Origin: Oreohelix idahoensis
Lineage: Eukaryota > Mollusca > Gastropoda > Stylommatophora > Oreohelicidae
Direction: 5' to 3'
NCBI GenBank assembly: GCA_024509875.1
Contig: JAMPIV010019844.1
Coordinates: forward strand, 62,001 to 126,000
DNA length: 64,000 bases
The notes below the pieces were generated by a model that searched no databases, was not told the origin of the DNA, and was given only the letters and a program-made list of their open reading frames with translations. Positions 45,352 to 58,346 of this stretch are shown piece by piece. Position numbers and translations under genes: made by a program. How positions within the stretch are numbered: position 1 is the first letter of the stretch; every line of letters starts with the position of its first letter.

Positions 45352-48300
45352 TTACCCCACCCTTCGAGGTCGGAGCCTGCCGATCTAATTTACTGTGGTC
45401 TTGGTGTTCAGATTGGCCCCTATCTATGTCTCCCGAGCTGTCTGTGATCGCTGAAGTTTCAGGGTCCCTACTCGGGTTTTCCCTGGCTGCCGCACTCCCA
45501 AGTTCTTTCTTCACCTTTCCTCTCCTGCGAGTTCTTCCCCGTACTTTCCTAACGGTGAGCGGTAAGGTATTGTTACTGGTATCCGGCTGACTGACTGGGT
45601 CAGAAGTCACCGAAACCGTGCGTAACTGTTCACCATTGTCCAAAGACCCGCGCACAATTCTCTCCTTCTTTCTCTCCTTATCTACTCCCATGCTTCTGTT
45701 GAAGGGCTGTTCTCTCTCTAGACCTGTGCCATCCCATGGTGGGTCTAAAACTTCCTTGGCTAGGTTTCTCAACAGACTGACTTGATCAGCCGACCTGACC
45801 GACTGGCTCTGTAGAGGCCTGGCGATGGCGACTACGGAGCTGCTCGCCAGCGGGGTTGTGACCGCTGGTACCTTGCAATGAACCTGAGAAATCTCGTGTA
45901 TTTCTGACACCGGGTTTCCGTTCATTTTCTGGGTGTCTACTGAATCCTTACTGATCCCAGTAGCTTCTGTCTTTGGAAAAAGATAGGTAGTATCTGCCCC
46001 TGGCAGTGGTTCTGTGATCGCTCTTCCCCTACCAACATGAAGAGGGACAGAGCTCTCTAACATAGCCCCTTGCAAATTCGTAAGGCCGCTTTCCTCACTC
46101 TTTTCTGGCCTGAAAAGTTCGTGAGAGGTAACTGTAGACCACGGGAGTCCTCCGTCTAACACCCTGGTTCTACCCTCAACCTTGCCCTCCCCTGTGAGAG
46201 TTACTGGCGTCAGTTGGAATGTGTCCTGCAGTGACACTTGACGGTTTAAGATCCCGTTAGATCGCGGAGTATCTGAGATAAAGTACTCAGGGACTGGTTC
46301 CAATGTTCCTTGAACCAAATTGGAAGATATAGCCAATTTTCCAGGCTCCTCGTTACGCGGGTCGTTTCTGGTAAACGAGATACGAGAGTTGTGGGGCCCA
46401 TCTCCGTTTATAGGCAAACGGACACTCAGATCACTGTCCTCCTCCGTTTGAGTAAAGTGCTGGTCGGATGGGGCTCCAGGGCTGGTTGGAAACATATGTT
46501 CGCTCGATTCGCCGTCTTGTGCCCTTTTAAGAGTGCGCTGGTCGTTGACATATGTGATACAGTTCTTGTCAGTATGTCCCTCTCCTGAAGGAGCTAATAC
46601 CATCGGGGGCCTAATTCCCGACAACAAAGAATGTATTTCCGAAACCAGAGGCGTCACCTCTGTTTGGCCATTAGGCTGAACAGGGCTGACAGGCGAATAC
46701 GCCTCTGCAGTTAACATACCACTGTCCTTAGAGGCTCCTAACCTCTCCTTAACAAGACATGGATGTTCGAGCTCGCTCGGGGCTCCGTGAATTAGGGGTT
46801 CTCCCTGTTCACTTATCTGGCCTGCAGTAGGCCCCCTTGCATCAGCAAGGATCGGGGTGGTCGGGTTCCCCAAAACTAAATGTGGGGCCCCTAGGATGAA
46901 GTCGTAAGCTGGCTGTGCCATTACAGCAGCTTTAATCGTGCCACGCACAAACTTGCACTTCACCTGAATATTGGCTACCGGAAAGCGCTGGGAGGCCCCT
47001 TTCCTTAAAATGCCACCAATATCAACTTTCTCCCCTGTCATTTGCCCGGGCTTCACCAGATGTCGGGCAACTATGCTGGGGTAGGTAAGCCCGCTGTCGA
47101 ATAAACACGTAGTCGTAGTCCCGTTCACTTCGGCTGGCCCACTATTAGAGAACAACTTCGCTGAAGGAATGGGTTCCCACTTATTCCATTTTGTCAGTCT
47201 CACTGGCCTTAAACAAGCTGCATGATGAGCGGGTGGTTTATTCATGCACCGGGATGTCCAATGGGAGGTGGTCCGACAGTTTCGACAGTATCTCTCATTA
47301 TCTCCTCGGTTTCTGGCAGGGTCCTGAGAGTTTGGCCCCTGTGATCTGTTGTGAGGCTGGGGGCGCAGGTTATGACCGGAATGTGGCTCCTTGCGTGAAG
47401 GCCCCTGCTGCTGGTGAGCATGAGAAGACGACTGTGACGATGAAGCTCCTTTGTCCTGGACTGGCGGGTCTGGGTGTTTTCGTTTCTGGCCCAGTACTTC
47501 GGCCTGTGCCGTCTGGAACCTTTCAGCAAACAGAATGATCTGGTCCAGTTGCTGGGCGCCCTGCTCCGCCAGGTACCTCCTCAAATCAGGAGACATGTTT
47601 GCCTTGATTTGTTCCACCATTATTAACTCTTCTAATCCTTCAAAGGATTTAGCCAGTCCCGACAACTCTCTCCAGCGAGTGAGGTAATTCCGCAGCCTTT
47701 CAGCAAACTGAGGAAAGCTTTCTCCCTTCTCCAGACGACTTTCCCGGAACATGGTTTGGCATTTACGGGGGGTCCACTGGAATCTTTGCAACAACGCGTT
47801 CCGTAGTGCCTCGAAGTTGTTCTGGTCGTCTATGAGCAACTTGTGGTAGACGTCATACGCATGACCTCTGAGGGACTGCGATAACTTTAGACACCAAAGA
47901 CCTTCCTCCAACCCATATGCCTTTGCCATCCGTTCAAATTTTTCCAGGAATATGTCAATTTTCTCATTCCCGTTAGGGAAAGAGTCCATCGGAAAATTCA
48001 TGGCTGCCATCCGGGGGCCTCCATTTCCTGAGGTGTCTATCGCCACTGCTCCGGGGGAATCTCCATTAGCCGAACTGCCCTCCGAAGACCTGAGCTGCAG
48101 TTCCAGAGAACGCATGGCAAGTTTGTGCTGTCTTTCTGCTGCCTTTTCCCTTTCCTCAACTTCTGCTGCCCTTTTTCTTTCCTCAAATTCTGCTGCCATT
48201 TTTCTTTCCTCAACTTCTGCTGCCCTTTTTCTTTCCTCAACTTCTGCTGCCCTTTCCTCTTTCTGATTATGCCTATCATTTTCTCTGATCATGTAGGCCT

Positions 48301-48376
48301 TAGTTTCCTCCTTGTCCATTCCCATGTCCTGAGCAGCGTCACGCCAGGCAGCTCGTAACTTGGCCATATCTGCCAT
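45347..48376 (-). CDS. Gag-protease polyprotein of LTR element 2
   Basis: 1009 codons, intact. Residues 1-100 have five near repeats of AAEVEERKR (a charged helix). A Gag/SCAN-like helical region lies at about 130-290 with LRNALLQRFQWTPRKCQTMF and ESFPQFAERLRNYLTRW. A Ser/Gln/His-rich linker follows, then a CX2CX4HX4C zinc knuckle CRNCRTTSHWTSRC near 362-376. A retropepsin-like segment has the DSG triad in CLFDSGLTYPSI near 426 and FILGAPHL near 490. The remaining 500 residues are low complexity with no recognised domain. The stop TGA lies inside the first bases of the 3' LTR, so no pol can follow. Gag assembles particles and the protease matures it; both are family knowledge. Confidence 0.85.
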   Translation of the reverse strand: MADMAKLRAAWRDAAQDMGMDKEETKAYMIRENDRHNQKEERAAEVEERKRAAEVEERKMAAEFEERKRAAEVEEREKAAERQHKLAMRSLELQLRSSEGSSANGDSPGAVAIDTSGNGGPRMAAMNFPMDSFPNGNEKIDIFLEKFERMAKAYGLEEGLWCLKLSQSLRGHAYDVYHKLLIDDQNNFEALRNALLQRFQWTPRKCQTMFRESRLEKGESFPQFAERLRNYLTRWRELSGLAKSFEGLEELIMVEQIKANMSPDLRRYLAEQGAQQLDQIILFAERFQTAQAEVLGQKRKHPDPPVQDKGASSSQSSSHAHQQQGPSRKEPHSGHNLRPQPHNRSQGPNSQDPARNRGDNERYCRNCRTTSHWTSRCMNKPPAHHAACLRPVRLTKWNKWEPIPSAKLFSNSGPAEVNGTTTTCLFDSGLTYPSIVARHLVKPGQMTGEKVDIGGILRKGASQRFPVANIQVKCKFVRGTIKAAVMAQPAYDFILGAPHLVLGNPTTPILADARGPTAGQISEQGEPLIHGAPSELEHPCLVKERLGASKDSGMLTAEAYSPVSPVQPNGQTEVTPLVSEIHSLLSGIRPPMVLAPSGEGHTDKNCITYVNDQRTLKRAQDGESSEHMFPTSPGAPSDQHFTQTEEDSDLSVRLPINGDGPHNSRISFTRNDPRNEEPGKLAISSNLVQGTLEPVPEYFISDTPRSNGILNRQVSLQDTFQLTPVTLTGEGKVEGRTRVLDGGLPWSTVTSHELFRPEKSEESGLTNLQGAMLESSVPLHVGRGRAITEPLPGADTTYLFPKTEATGISKDSVDTQKMNGNPVSEIHEISQVHCKVPAVTTPLASSSVVAIARPLQSQSVRSADQVSLLRNLAKEVLDPPWDGTGLEREQPFNRSMGVDKERKKERIVRGSLDNGEQLRTVSVTSDPVSQPDTSNNTLPLTVRKVRGRTRRRGKVKKELGSAAARENPSRDPETSAITDSSGDIDRGQSEHQDHSKLDRQAPTSKGGVM

Positions 48377-48810
48377 CTTACCTGTAACTGCTGTAGCTTA
48401 CCAAAGACAAGAAATGACAGAAAGAAAAAAAAAAAAAAGAAGGAATTACCTGTTACCTACTGAGGAATGCTATCTCTATAACCTCGGTCCCAAAACCCGA
48501 ACTCAGCACCAGTCTGACTAATAACTACCTGAAAAATATTGTTATGCAGCTACTAAAAATTCCACCTTCCTGTTAGCCATCAATTACCTCTAAGTTCTAT
48601 AACTAACCTATACCTACAATCCAACTGCCTGCAACCTGTGGAAAAACTTTCTGTGGAAAAACTTATAACTGGATCAGTTCTACTAGCTCTGTCTAGGGGA
48701 TATTGAAAGAATCTATTCTCAGACTTTCCTATAGAAAACAATCTGTCAATCTAGATAAGATCCCAGAATGATCCTACAAAGCTGATCCCAAGGACGATCG
48801 CCACCCACTT

Positions 48811-51728
48811 TGTCACGAGTTGGATTTAAGTTAGAGTTATGCCCAAGTGTAGGACAAGACCCTAGTGTGAGAAAAGACTAAGATAATAGATTAATTATGA
48901 GAAATGACAGTGAATGTAGTAAGGTGAGTCTATTGGCCCGAGGAGGATAACCGAAATTAAATCTTCCTCGCCAAATCGTGACTAAAGAAATGCTATAAAC
49001 TCACCACCTCTGGCTACCTTTAACAGACTAAAGGAGATAAGGTTAAACTAACACTACAGACACCACTGTACAGACAACAGTTAAGGACTATACAGTGACG
49101 AAGCTGATCCAGTGAACATTAAATAAGTTTATTATACAAATCCACATAAGTTTATAACATAGTAACAACAATATATATATAACGTGCCAGGTTTGCACTG
49201 CCCTGGAAAATAAAAAGAGGACTCAATTTAAATTTATAAGACACATCAAAATATGAACCCAACCACTCTCACTCATTCATTCACCTTGCTGGGGAAACAA
49301 AATCAGAATGATTACTTAGATTCTTACTACCATCTAATTTAGTGGCCCTCAACTGTAGCCACCACTCTCTATTACACTACTATCTCTAAAGTCAATGGCT
49401 GCTGACCCTTCATGAAGACTATCTGCACAGCTGCTAACTCTGTCAGCGGTATACGCCACTAAGTCACACTCTGCACTGCTATGTAATAGACTTTTTCTCT
49501 AACTCTAAGGCTCAGAGGCTATCCTCTAAGAATAATATGAGACTCTGCAGGTCCCTGATCTATTTTCACCATCTCTCTCCACTTCTCCTGCCTTGCTGCT
49601 CTCGTTTCATTTCAGCAACCGGGAAATGATATCCCTTTCTTCCTGGTTCTGACTCGTACTTCTGATGACTTCTGAAAATATTGACTAGGCACTTGCCGTA
49701 GACTGTAGAGGCTTCTCTATTTGGCGAAAAGAAAGCTGATTTTCCCTTGCTATGTTACCCCTCATTTGGGTTTAGGCACTTCGGTATTATTGTTACCGAG
49801 GCTTAAAAAAAAAGACACACCAACCCGCTTGCTTGGGTTCGATGGGTGTGTATGAGCTTAGAGCTCCGGGTTTTAAGAAAACCCTTCTCACTGAAGACTG
49901 CGTCGCTGTCTCGACCTGCTCTTCCTCGCTCCCTCTCTCTGGGGCCACAATACTCAGAGCCGATACCCACCGCGGTACAAGCTCTTACGCCTCTGGCGCT
50001 TCCTCGACGTTTTCTCTCTTGAGACGACTGGCTACCTTTGCCAGCTGTCAGGAACAAGATTTATTGGCAACTCCCGCTCTTCGGGCCGTGACCACTGCTG
50101 TGGACACAAAAGACATGCCACTCTGTACTACAATACCAAAATACTTTCATATAATAAATTTTCATATAAAACGTAAACAGTGGATGCTTCAGTCACGCTC
50201 ATATCTTAGCACAAACATGTAAACACCCAAAACGCAGACTGCTTCACCATTTCCCCTTTCATCTTGTGCACGACAATACATAAATATTTCCTGACCCTGG
50301 GTCAGCTATTCCCATCAACTCCCTGCCTGTCTAGTAAACCCCAGACTCACTGATCAATACTAATTATACACAGCTTGCCTCAGGCCTTAAACATTAAAAA
50401 CAGGTAGGGGAACCTCCCGTACTTAGGCCTACTTTAACTCTGTAAGCAGTCTCAGGACCTTATCATCGTTTCCCCCTTATGATAAAAATGCACAACAATT
50501 AACTGCACATCAATGATTAAAATTCACCATTACATTTATATTACATCTCTATACACAGAAATATATCTATCTCTATAGACTATATTTCCTAGAACTCATT
50601 AAATTCCATAACACACAAATCAAATACTACTCTGCATAATATTTAATTACACAACCACTTAAGGCACCATAAATTTCCTTTCACCTCTACCCCACGTGGT
50701 TTCCCTGCAATTATATTTTAACTCCCCCGATAGAAAAATACTTAATTATCTACTCTATCCAGCCAGAATTCCTGTCCAAATAAATCCCGGTAAACCACGT
50801 GATTAAATTTTCCCGAAAAAATCCGTTCCCGTATTTTATTAGGAGACTTATCAGAATTAATCTCTCAAATGAAAAAAAATACACGCGCTTCAGAATATTC
50901 TGTAAATTAATATAAATCTAGGATGCGTGTATGTCTACAGACTTTCTATTAAATCTACGGAGCACACCTACGTAATATCTCTTTATCACTCATAGACACT
51001 GTAGAAATAAATGATGGTGTTATAAGTTATAAAGTTCAAAAATAAATTAAATTAGAACCACGCTACTTTAAATTACTGACATACCAAATATTGCGTTCCT
51101 TCAGCGTTAGAAGCCGACAATATGCTTGGATACACGGCCCGGACTTTCTGCAGACTCAGAGGCCCTAGACTGAAAACCGCGTACTTTATTTTAGATTTTC
51201 CAACGCTGACCCCCGACCTACTTGAGGCTAGGCGTCTCACTACAACCAATAGAATTAAAGATACTCTAAAATTTTCCATGCGCTCATCTCTAAATTTAGA
51301 ACCAGTGTATTCTTGCTTCCTTTAAATGCGCGCGTATTTCCGGCTACGTAACGTTACCTAACGACGTCTGTTTGCGAGGGCAGAAACGAATGTGATTCGT
51401 TGGACGTTACCTGGGTAGGGGTCATCTCCCCTTCCCCACGAAAAATGACCGCGATAAATTTAACAACGCAAAAAATGGAATTACAAGATCGTGATAATTA
51501 GAAAAAGGCCGACTGGTGCCATTCAGTACTAACCTACATTAATCCCTATAGAAAAAAACCCGCAATTACTTTACCTACAGAACAAATCTAAACACCCCTA
51601 TTATTCAGAGAGAAAAAGAATACTTCCCAATCTTTAATAGAGGGAAGACAAAAATGGCAAACTCAATAGTTACGACGAGAAAACGAAATGGGGCCTATTG
51701 AAGACTAAATCACAGTAACTCCATCACA
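48811..51728 (-). repeat. LTR 2, 5' copy
   Basis: 2918 bp and collinear with 42433-45351 throughout. It differs by a one-base shorter A run near 51550 and scattered substitutions, for example near 50015, 51018 and 51377. Confidence 0.93.
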
Positions 51729-51860
51729 CTTTGTTGACCCAGACTGTCCTTGTCCTCTGGGTTGCACATGTTTCTGTAATCACCTTTAGTCACTGGGAGT
51801 GATTGGTCCTGTCATTTATCTGAAATTAGATAGGCAGAATTGCTAGGACACATTGAGAAA

Positions 51861-54800
51861 ATTGAAACTAACTGAGGTGTTTAAAATGTTATATAGTGCA
51901 CATTGAAACTAACTGAGGTGTTTAATATGTTATATAGTGCACATTGAAACTAACTGAGGTGTTTAATATGTTATATAGTGCACATTGAAACTAACTGAGG
52001 TGTTTAATATGTTATATAGTGCACATTGAAACTAACTGAGGTGTTTAATATGTTATATAGTGCACATTGAAACTAACTGAGGTGTTTAATATGCTATATA
52101 GTGCACATTGAAACTAACTGAGGTGTTTAAAATGTTATATAGTGCACATTGAAACTAACTGAGGTGTTTAATATGTTATATAGTGCACATTGAAACTAAC
52201 TGAGGTGTTTAATATGTTATATAGTGCACATTGAAACTAACTGAGGTGTTTAATATGTTATATAGTGCACATTGAAACTAACTGAGGTGTTTAATATGCT
52301 ATATAGTGCACATTGAAACTAACTGAGGTGTTTAATATGTTATATAGTGCACATTGAAACTAAATAAGGTGTTTAATATGTTATATAGTGCACATTGAAA
52401 CTAACTGAGGTGTTTAATATGTTATATAGTGCACATTGAAACTAACTGAGGTGTTTAATATGTTATATAGTGCACATTGAAACTAACTGAGGTGTTTAAT
52501 ATGTTATATAGTGCACATTGAAACTAACTGAGGTGTTTAATATGTTATATAGTGCACATTGAAACTAACTGAGGTGTTTAATATGTTATATAGTGCACAT
52601 TGAAACTAACTGAGGTGTTTAATATGTTATATAGTGCACATTGAAACTAACTGAGGTGTTTAATATGTTATATAGTGCACATTGAAACTAACTGAGGTGT
52701 TTAATATGTTATATAGTGCACATTGAAACTAACTGAGGTGTTTAATATGTTATATAGTGCACATTGAAACTAACTGAGGTGTTTAATATGTTATATAGTG
52801 CACATTGAAACTAACTGAGGTGTTTAATATGTTATATAGTGCACATTGAAACTAACTGAGGTGTTTAATATGTTATATAGTGCACATTGAAACTAACTGA
52901 GGTGTTTAATATGTTATATAGTGCACATTGAAACTAACTGAGGTGTTTAATATGTTATATAGTGCACATTGAAACTAACTGAGGTGTTTAATATGTTATA
53001 TAGTGCACATTGAAACTAACTGAGGTGTTTAATATGTTATATAGTGCACATTGAAACTAACTGAGGTGTTTAATATGTTATATAGTGCACATTGAAACTA
53101 ACTGAGGTGTTTAATATGTTATATAGTGCACATTGAAACTAACTGAGGTGTTTAATATGTTATATAGTGCACATTGAAACTAACTGAGGTGTTTAATATG
53201 TTATATAGTGCACATTGAAACTAACTGAGGTGTTTAATATGTTATATAGTGCACATTGAAACTAACTGAGGTGTTTAATATGTTATATAGTGCACATTGA
53301 AACTAACTGAGGTGTTTAATATGTTATATAGTGCACATTGAAACTAACTGAGGTGTTTAATATGTTATATAGTGCACATTGAAACTAACTGAGGTGTTTA
53401 ATATGTTATATAGTGCACATTGAAACTAACTGAGGTGTTTAATATGTTATATAGTGCACATTGAAACTAACTGAGGTGTTTAATATGTTATATAGTGCAC
53501 ATTGAAACTAACTGAGGTGTTTAATATGTTATATAGTGCACATTGAAACTAACTGAGGTGTTTAATATGTTATATAGTGCACATTGAAACTAACTGAGGT
53601 GTTTAATATGTTATATAGTGCACATTGAAACTAACTGAGGTGTTTAATATGTTATATAGTGCACATTGAAACTAACTGAGGTGTTTAATATGTTATATAG
53701 TGCACATTGAAACTAACTGAGGTGTTTAATATGTTATATAGTGCACATTGAAACTAACTGAGGTGTTTAATATGTTATATAGTGCACATTGAAACTAACT
53801 GAGGTGTTTAATATGTTATATAGTGCACATTGAAACTAACTGAGGTGTTTAATATGTTATATAGTGCACATTGAAACTAACTGAGGTGTTTAATATGTTA
53901 TATAGTGCACATTGAAACTAACTGAGGTGTTTAATATGTTATATAGTGCACATTGAAACTAACTGAGGTGTTTAATATGTTATATAGTGCACATTGAAAC
54001 TAACTGAGGTGTTTAATATGTTATATAGTGCACATTGAAACTAACTGAGGTGTTTAATATGTTATATAGTGCACATTGAAACTAACTGAGGTGTTTAATA
54101 TGTTATATAGTGCACATTGAAACTAACTGAGGTGTTTAATATGTTATATAGTGCACATTGAAACTAACTGAGGTGTTTAATATGTTATATAGTGCACATT
54201 GAAACTAACTGAGGTGTTTAATATGTTATATAGTGCACATTGAAACTAACTGAGGTGTTTAATATGTTATATAGTGCACATTGAAACTAACTGAGGTGTT
54301 TAATATGTTATATAGTGCACATTGAAACTAACTGAGGTGTTTAATATGTTATATAGTGCACATTGAAACTAACTGAGGTGTTTAATATGTTATATAGTGC
54401 ACATTGAAACTAACTGAGGTGTTTAATATGTTATATAGTGCACATTGAAACTAACTGAGGTGTTTAATATGTTATATAGTGCACATTGAAACTAACTGAG
54501 GTGTTTAATATGTTATATAGTGCACATTGAAACTAACTGAGGTGTTTAATATGTTATATAGTGCACATTGAAACTAACTGAGGTGTTTAATATGTTATAT
54601 AGTGCACATTGAAACTAACTGAGGTGTTTAATATGTTATATAGTGCACATTGAAACTAACTGAGGTGTTTAATATGTTATATAGTGCACATTGAAACTAA
54701 CTGAGGTGTTTAATATGTTATATAGTGCACATTGAAACTAACTGAGGTGTTTAATATGTTATATAGTGCACATTGAAACTAACTGAGGTGTTTAATATGT

Positions 54801-57800
54801 TATATAGTGCACATTGAAACTAACTGAGGTGTTTAATATGTTATATAGTGCACATTGAAACTAACTGAGGTGTTTAATATGTTATATAGTGCACATTGAA
54901 ACTAACTGAGGTGTTTAATATGTTATATAGTGCACATTGAAACTAACTGAGGTGTTTAATATGTTATATAGTGCACATTGAAACTAACTGAGGTGTTTAA
55001 TATGTTATATAGTGCACATTGAAACTAACTGAGGTGTTTAATATGTTATATAGTGCACATTGAAACTAACTGAGGTGTTTAATATGTTATATAGTGCACA
55101 TTGAAACTAACTGAGGTGTTTAATATGTTATATAGTGCACATTGAAACTAACTGAGGTGTTTAATATGCTATATAGTGCACATTGAAACTAACTGAGGTG
55201 TTTAATATGCTATATAGTGCACATTGAAACTAACTGAGGTGTTTAATATGTTATATAGTGCACATTGAAACTAACTGAGGTGTTTAATATGTTATATAGT
55301 GCACATTGAAACTAACTGAGGTGTTTAATATGTTATATAGTGCACATTGAAACTAACTGAGGTGTTTAATATGTTATATAGTGCACATTGAAACTAACTG
55401 AGGTGTTTAATATGTTATATAGTGCACATTGAAACTAACTGAGGTGTTTAATATGTTATATAGTGCACATTGAAACTAACTGAGGTGTTTAATATGTTAT
55501 ATAGTGCACATTGAAACTAACTGAGGTGTTTAATATGTTATATAGTGCACATTGAAACTAACTGAGGTGTTTAATATGTTATATAGTGCACATTGAAACT
55601 AACTGAGGTGTTTAATATGTTATATAGTGCACATTGAAACTAACTGAGGTGTTTAATATGTTATATAGTGCACATTGAAACTAACTGAGGTGTTTAATAT
55701 GTTATATAGTGCACATTGAAACTAACTGAGGTGTTTAATATGTTATATAGTGCACATTGAAACTAACTGAGGTGTTTAATATGTTATATAGTGCACATTG
55801 AAACTAACTGAGGTGTTTAATATGTTATATAGTGCACATTGAAACTAACTGAGGTGTTTAATATGTTATATAGTGCACATTGAAACTAACTGAGGTGTTT
55901 AATATGTTATATAGTGCACATTGAAACTAACTGAGGTGTTTAATATGTTATATAGTGCACATTGAAACTAACTGAGGTGTTTAATATGTTATATAGTGCA
56001 CATTGAAACTAACTGAGGTGTTTAATATGTTATATAGTGCACATTGAAACTAACTGAGGTGTTTAATATGTTATATAGTGCACATTGAAACTAACTGAGG
56101 TGTTTAATATGTTATATAGTGCACATTGAAACTAACTGAGGTGTTTAATATGTTATATAGTGCACATTGAAACTAACTGAGGTGTTTAATATGTTATATA
56201 GTGCACATTGAAACTAACTGAGGTGTTTAATATGTTATATAGTGCACATTGAAACTAACTGAGGTGTTTAATATGTTATATAGTGCACATTGAAACTAAC
56301 TGAGGTGTTTAATATGTTATATAGTGCACATTGAAACTAACTGAGGTGTTTAATATGTTATATAGTGCACATTGAAACTAACTGAGGTGTTTAATATGTT
56401 ATATAGTGCACATTGAAACTAACTGAGGTGTTTAATATGTTATATAGTGCACATTGAAACTAACTGAGGTGTTTAATATGTTATATAGTGCACATTGAAA
56501 CTAACTGAGGTGTTTAATATGTTATATAGTGCACATTGAAACTAACTGAGGTGTTTAATATGTTATATAGTGCACATTGAAACTAACTGAGGTGTTTAAT
56601 ATGTTATATAGTGCACATTGAAACTAACTGAGGTGTTTAATATGTTATATAGTGCACATTGAAACTAACTGAGGTGTTTAATATGTTATATAGTGCACAT
56701 TGAAACTAACTGAGGTGTTTAATATGTTATATAGTGCACATTGAAACTAACTGAGGTGTTTAATATGTTATATAGTGCACATTGAAACTAACTGAGGTGT
56801 TTAATATGTTATATAGTGCACATTGAAACTAACTGAGGTGTTTAATATGTTATATAGTGCACATTGAAACTAACTGAGGTGTTTAATATGTTATATAGTG
56901 CACATTGAAACTAACTGAGGTGTTTAATATGTTATATAGTGCACATTGAAACTAACTGAGGTGTTTAATATGTTATATAGTGCACATTGAAACTAACTGA
57001 GGTGTTTAATATGTTATATAGTGCACATTGAAACTAACTGAGGTGTTTAATATGTTATATAGTGCACATTGAAACTAACTGAGGTGTTTAATATGTTATA
57101 TAGTGCACATTGAAACTAACTGAGGTGTTTAATATGTTATATAGTGCACATTGAAACTAACTGAGGTGTTTAATATGTTATATAGTGCACATTGAAACTA
57201 ACTGAGGTGTTTAATATGTTATATAGTGCACATTGAAACTAACTGAGGTGTTTAATATGTTATATAGTGCACATTGAAACTAACTGAGGTGTTTAATATG
57301 TTATATAGTGCACATTGAAACTAACTGAGGTGTTTAATATGTTATATAGTGCACATTGAAACTAACTGAGGTGTTTAATATGTTATATAGTGCACATTGA
57401 AACTAACTGAGGTGTTTAATATGTTATATAGTGCACATTGAAACTAACTGAGGTGTTTAATATGTTATATAGTGCACATTGAAACTAACTGAGGTGTTTA
57501 ATATGTTATATAGTGCACATTGAAACTAACTGAGGTGTTTAATATGTTATATAGTGCACATTGAAACTAACTGAGGTGTTTAATATGTTATATAGTGCAC
57601 ATTGAAACTAACTGAGGTGTTTAATATGTTATATAGTGCACATTGAAACTAACTGAGGTGTTTAATATGTTATATAGTGCACATTGAAACTAACTGAGGT
57701 GTTTAATATGTTATATAGTGCACATTGAAACTAACTGAGGTGTTTAATATGTTATATAGTGCACATTGAAACTAACTGAGGTGTTTAATATGTTATATAG

Positions 57801-58058
57801 TGCACATTGAAACTAACTGAGGTGTTTAATATGTTATATAGTGCACATTGAAACTAACTGAGGTGTTTAATATGTTATATAGTGCACATTGAAACTAACT
57901 GAGGTGTTTAATATGTTATATAGTGCACATTGAAACTAACTGAGGTGTTTAATATGTTATATAGTGCACATTGAAACTAACTGAGGTGTTTAATATGTTA
58001 TATAGTGCACATTGAAACTAACTGAGGTGTTTAATATGTTATATAGTGCACATTGAAA
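51861..58058. repeat. 41-bp satellite array, about 151 copies
   Basis: Unit cacattgaaactaactgagg plus tgtttaatatgttatatagtg (41 bp, AT-rich). The register checks exactly over 2460-bp steps (52021, 54481, 56941), so no net insertion or deletion occurs over at least 120 units. Rare variants (ttaaaatg, gctatatag, aaataagg) concentrate near the left end and around 55165-55215. It has no coding capacity and is a pure tandem repeat without spacers. Confidence 0.97.
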
Positions 58059-58303
58059 ATACAAGACAAAGAGTGTTCTAAGAAAGAAGGTTGGTGAACA
58101 ATGTAAAAAATGTATGTGAAAGAACTGGAAATAAAAACTGCTTAAATGTCATCAAAGACGGGGGAAATATGGGATCATGTTTAAGGCTAAGAACCCCAAA
58201 GGCTAAAAGTACTTAAGTATAATGCAGTAAGTAATTTGTTTTTTGTTGGTTTTTATTTTTAACCCTTATCCTTGAAATATCGTTTTTTTTACTTGATTTT
58301 CAG

Positions 58304-58346
58304 AGATAGTAGGAGCTCAGAACTTTGTCTTTACCTAACCCAGACA
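58304..58346 (+). CDS. TUBGCP2: GCP2 exon 15
   Basis: Acceptor acttgattttcag, donor gtaagtat. It completes Gly, then DSRSSELCLYLTQT, matching the TGDSQAQELCLYLTKA motif. The exon ends in phase 0. It is only 245 bp past the end of the 41-bp satellite. Confidence 0.93.

Larger units (their letters stand above)
42433..51728 (-). mobile_element. LTR retrotransposon 2, gag-protease only, recent
   Basis: 9.3 kb with LTRs of about 2.92 kb (42433-45351, 48811-51728) starting TGTCA and ending CATCACA on the plus strand, and a perfect 5-bp target duplication ctttg (42428-42432, 51729-51733). On the minus strand a primer-site candidate TGGGTGGCGATCGTCC starts three bases after the 5' LTR, and a purine tract aagggtggggtaa directly precedes the 3' LTR. 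The 3.46-kb interior holds a single ORF and no reverse transcriptase, RNase H or integrase. I counted about eight substitutions and one single-base indel between the LTRs, so insertion was recent. Confidence 0.93.
31993..58303 (+). other. GCP2 intron 14, 26.3 kb, almost entirely repeats
   Basis: Donor gtaagaat at 31993, acceptor gattttcag at 58303. Two LTR elements (8.3 and 9.3 kb) and two tandem arrays (1.5 and 6.2 kb) account for about 25.3 kb, leaving about 1 kb of possibly original intron. Confidence 0.85.

Noticed and set aside
51861..58058. CRISPR-like array
   Set aside because: Units are contiguous with no variable spacers and the genome is eukaryotic.
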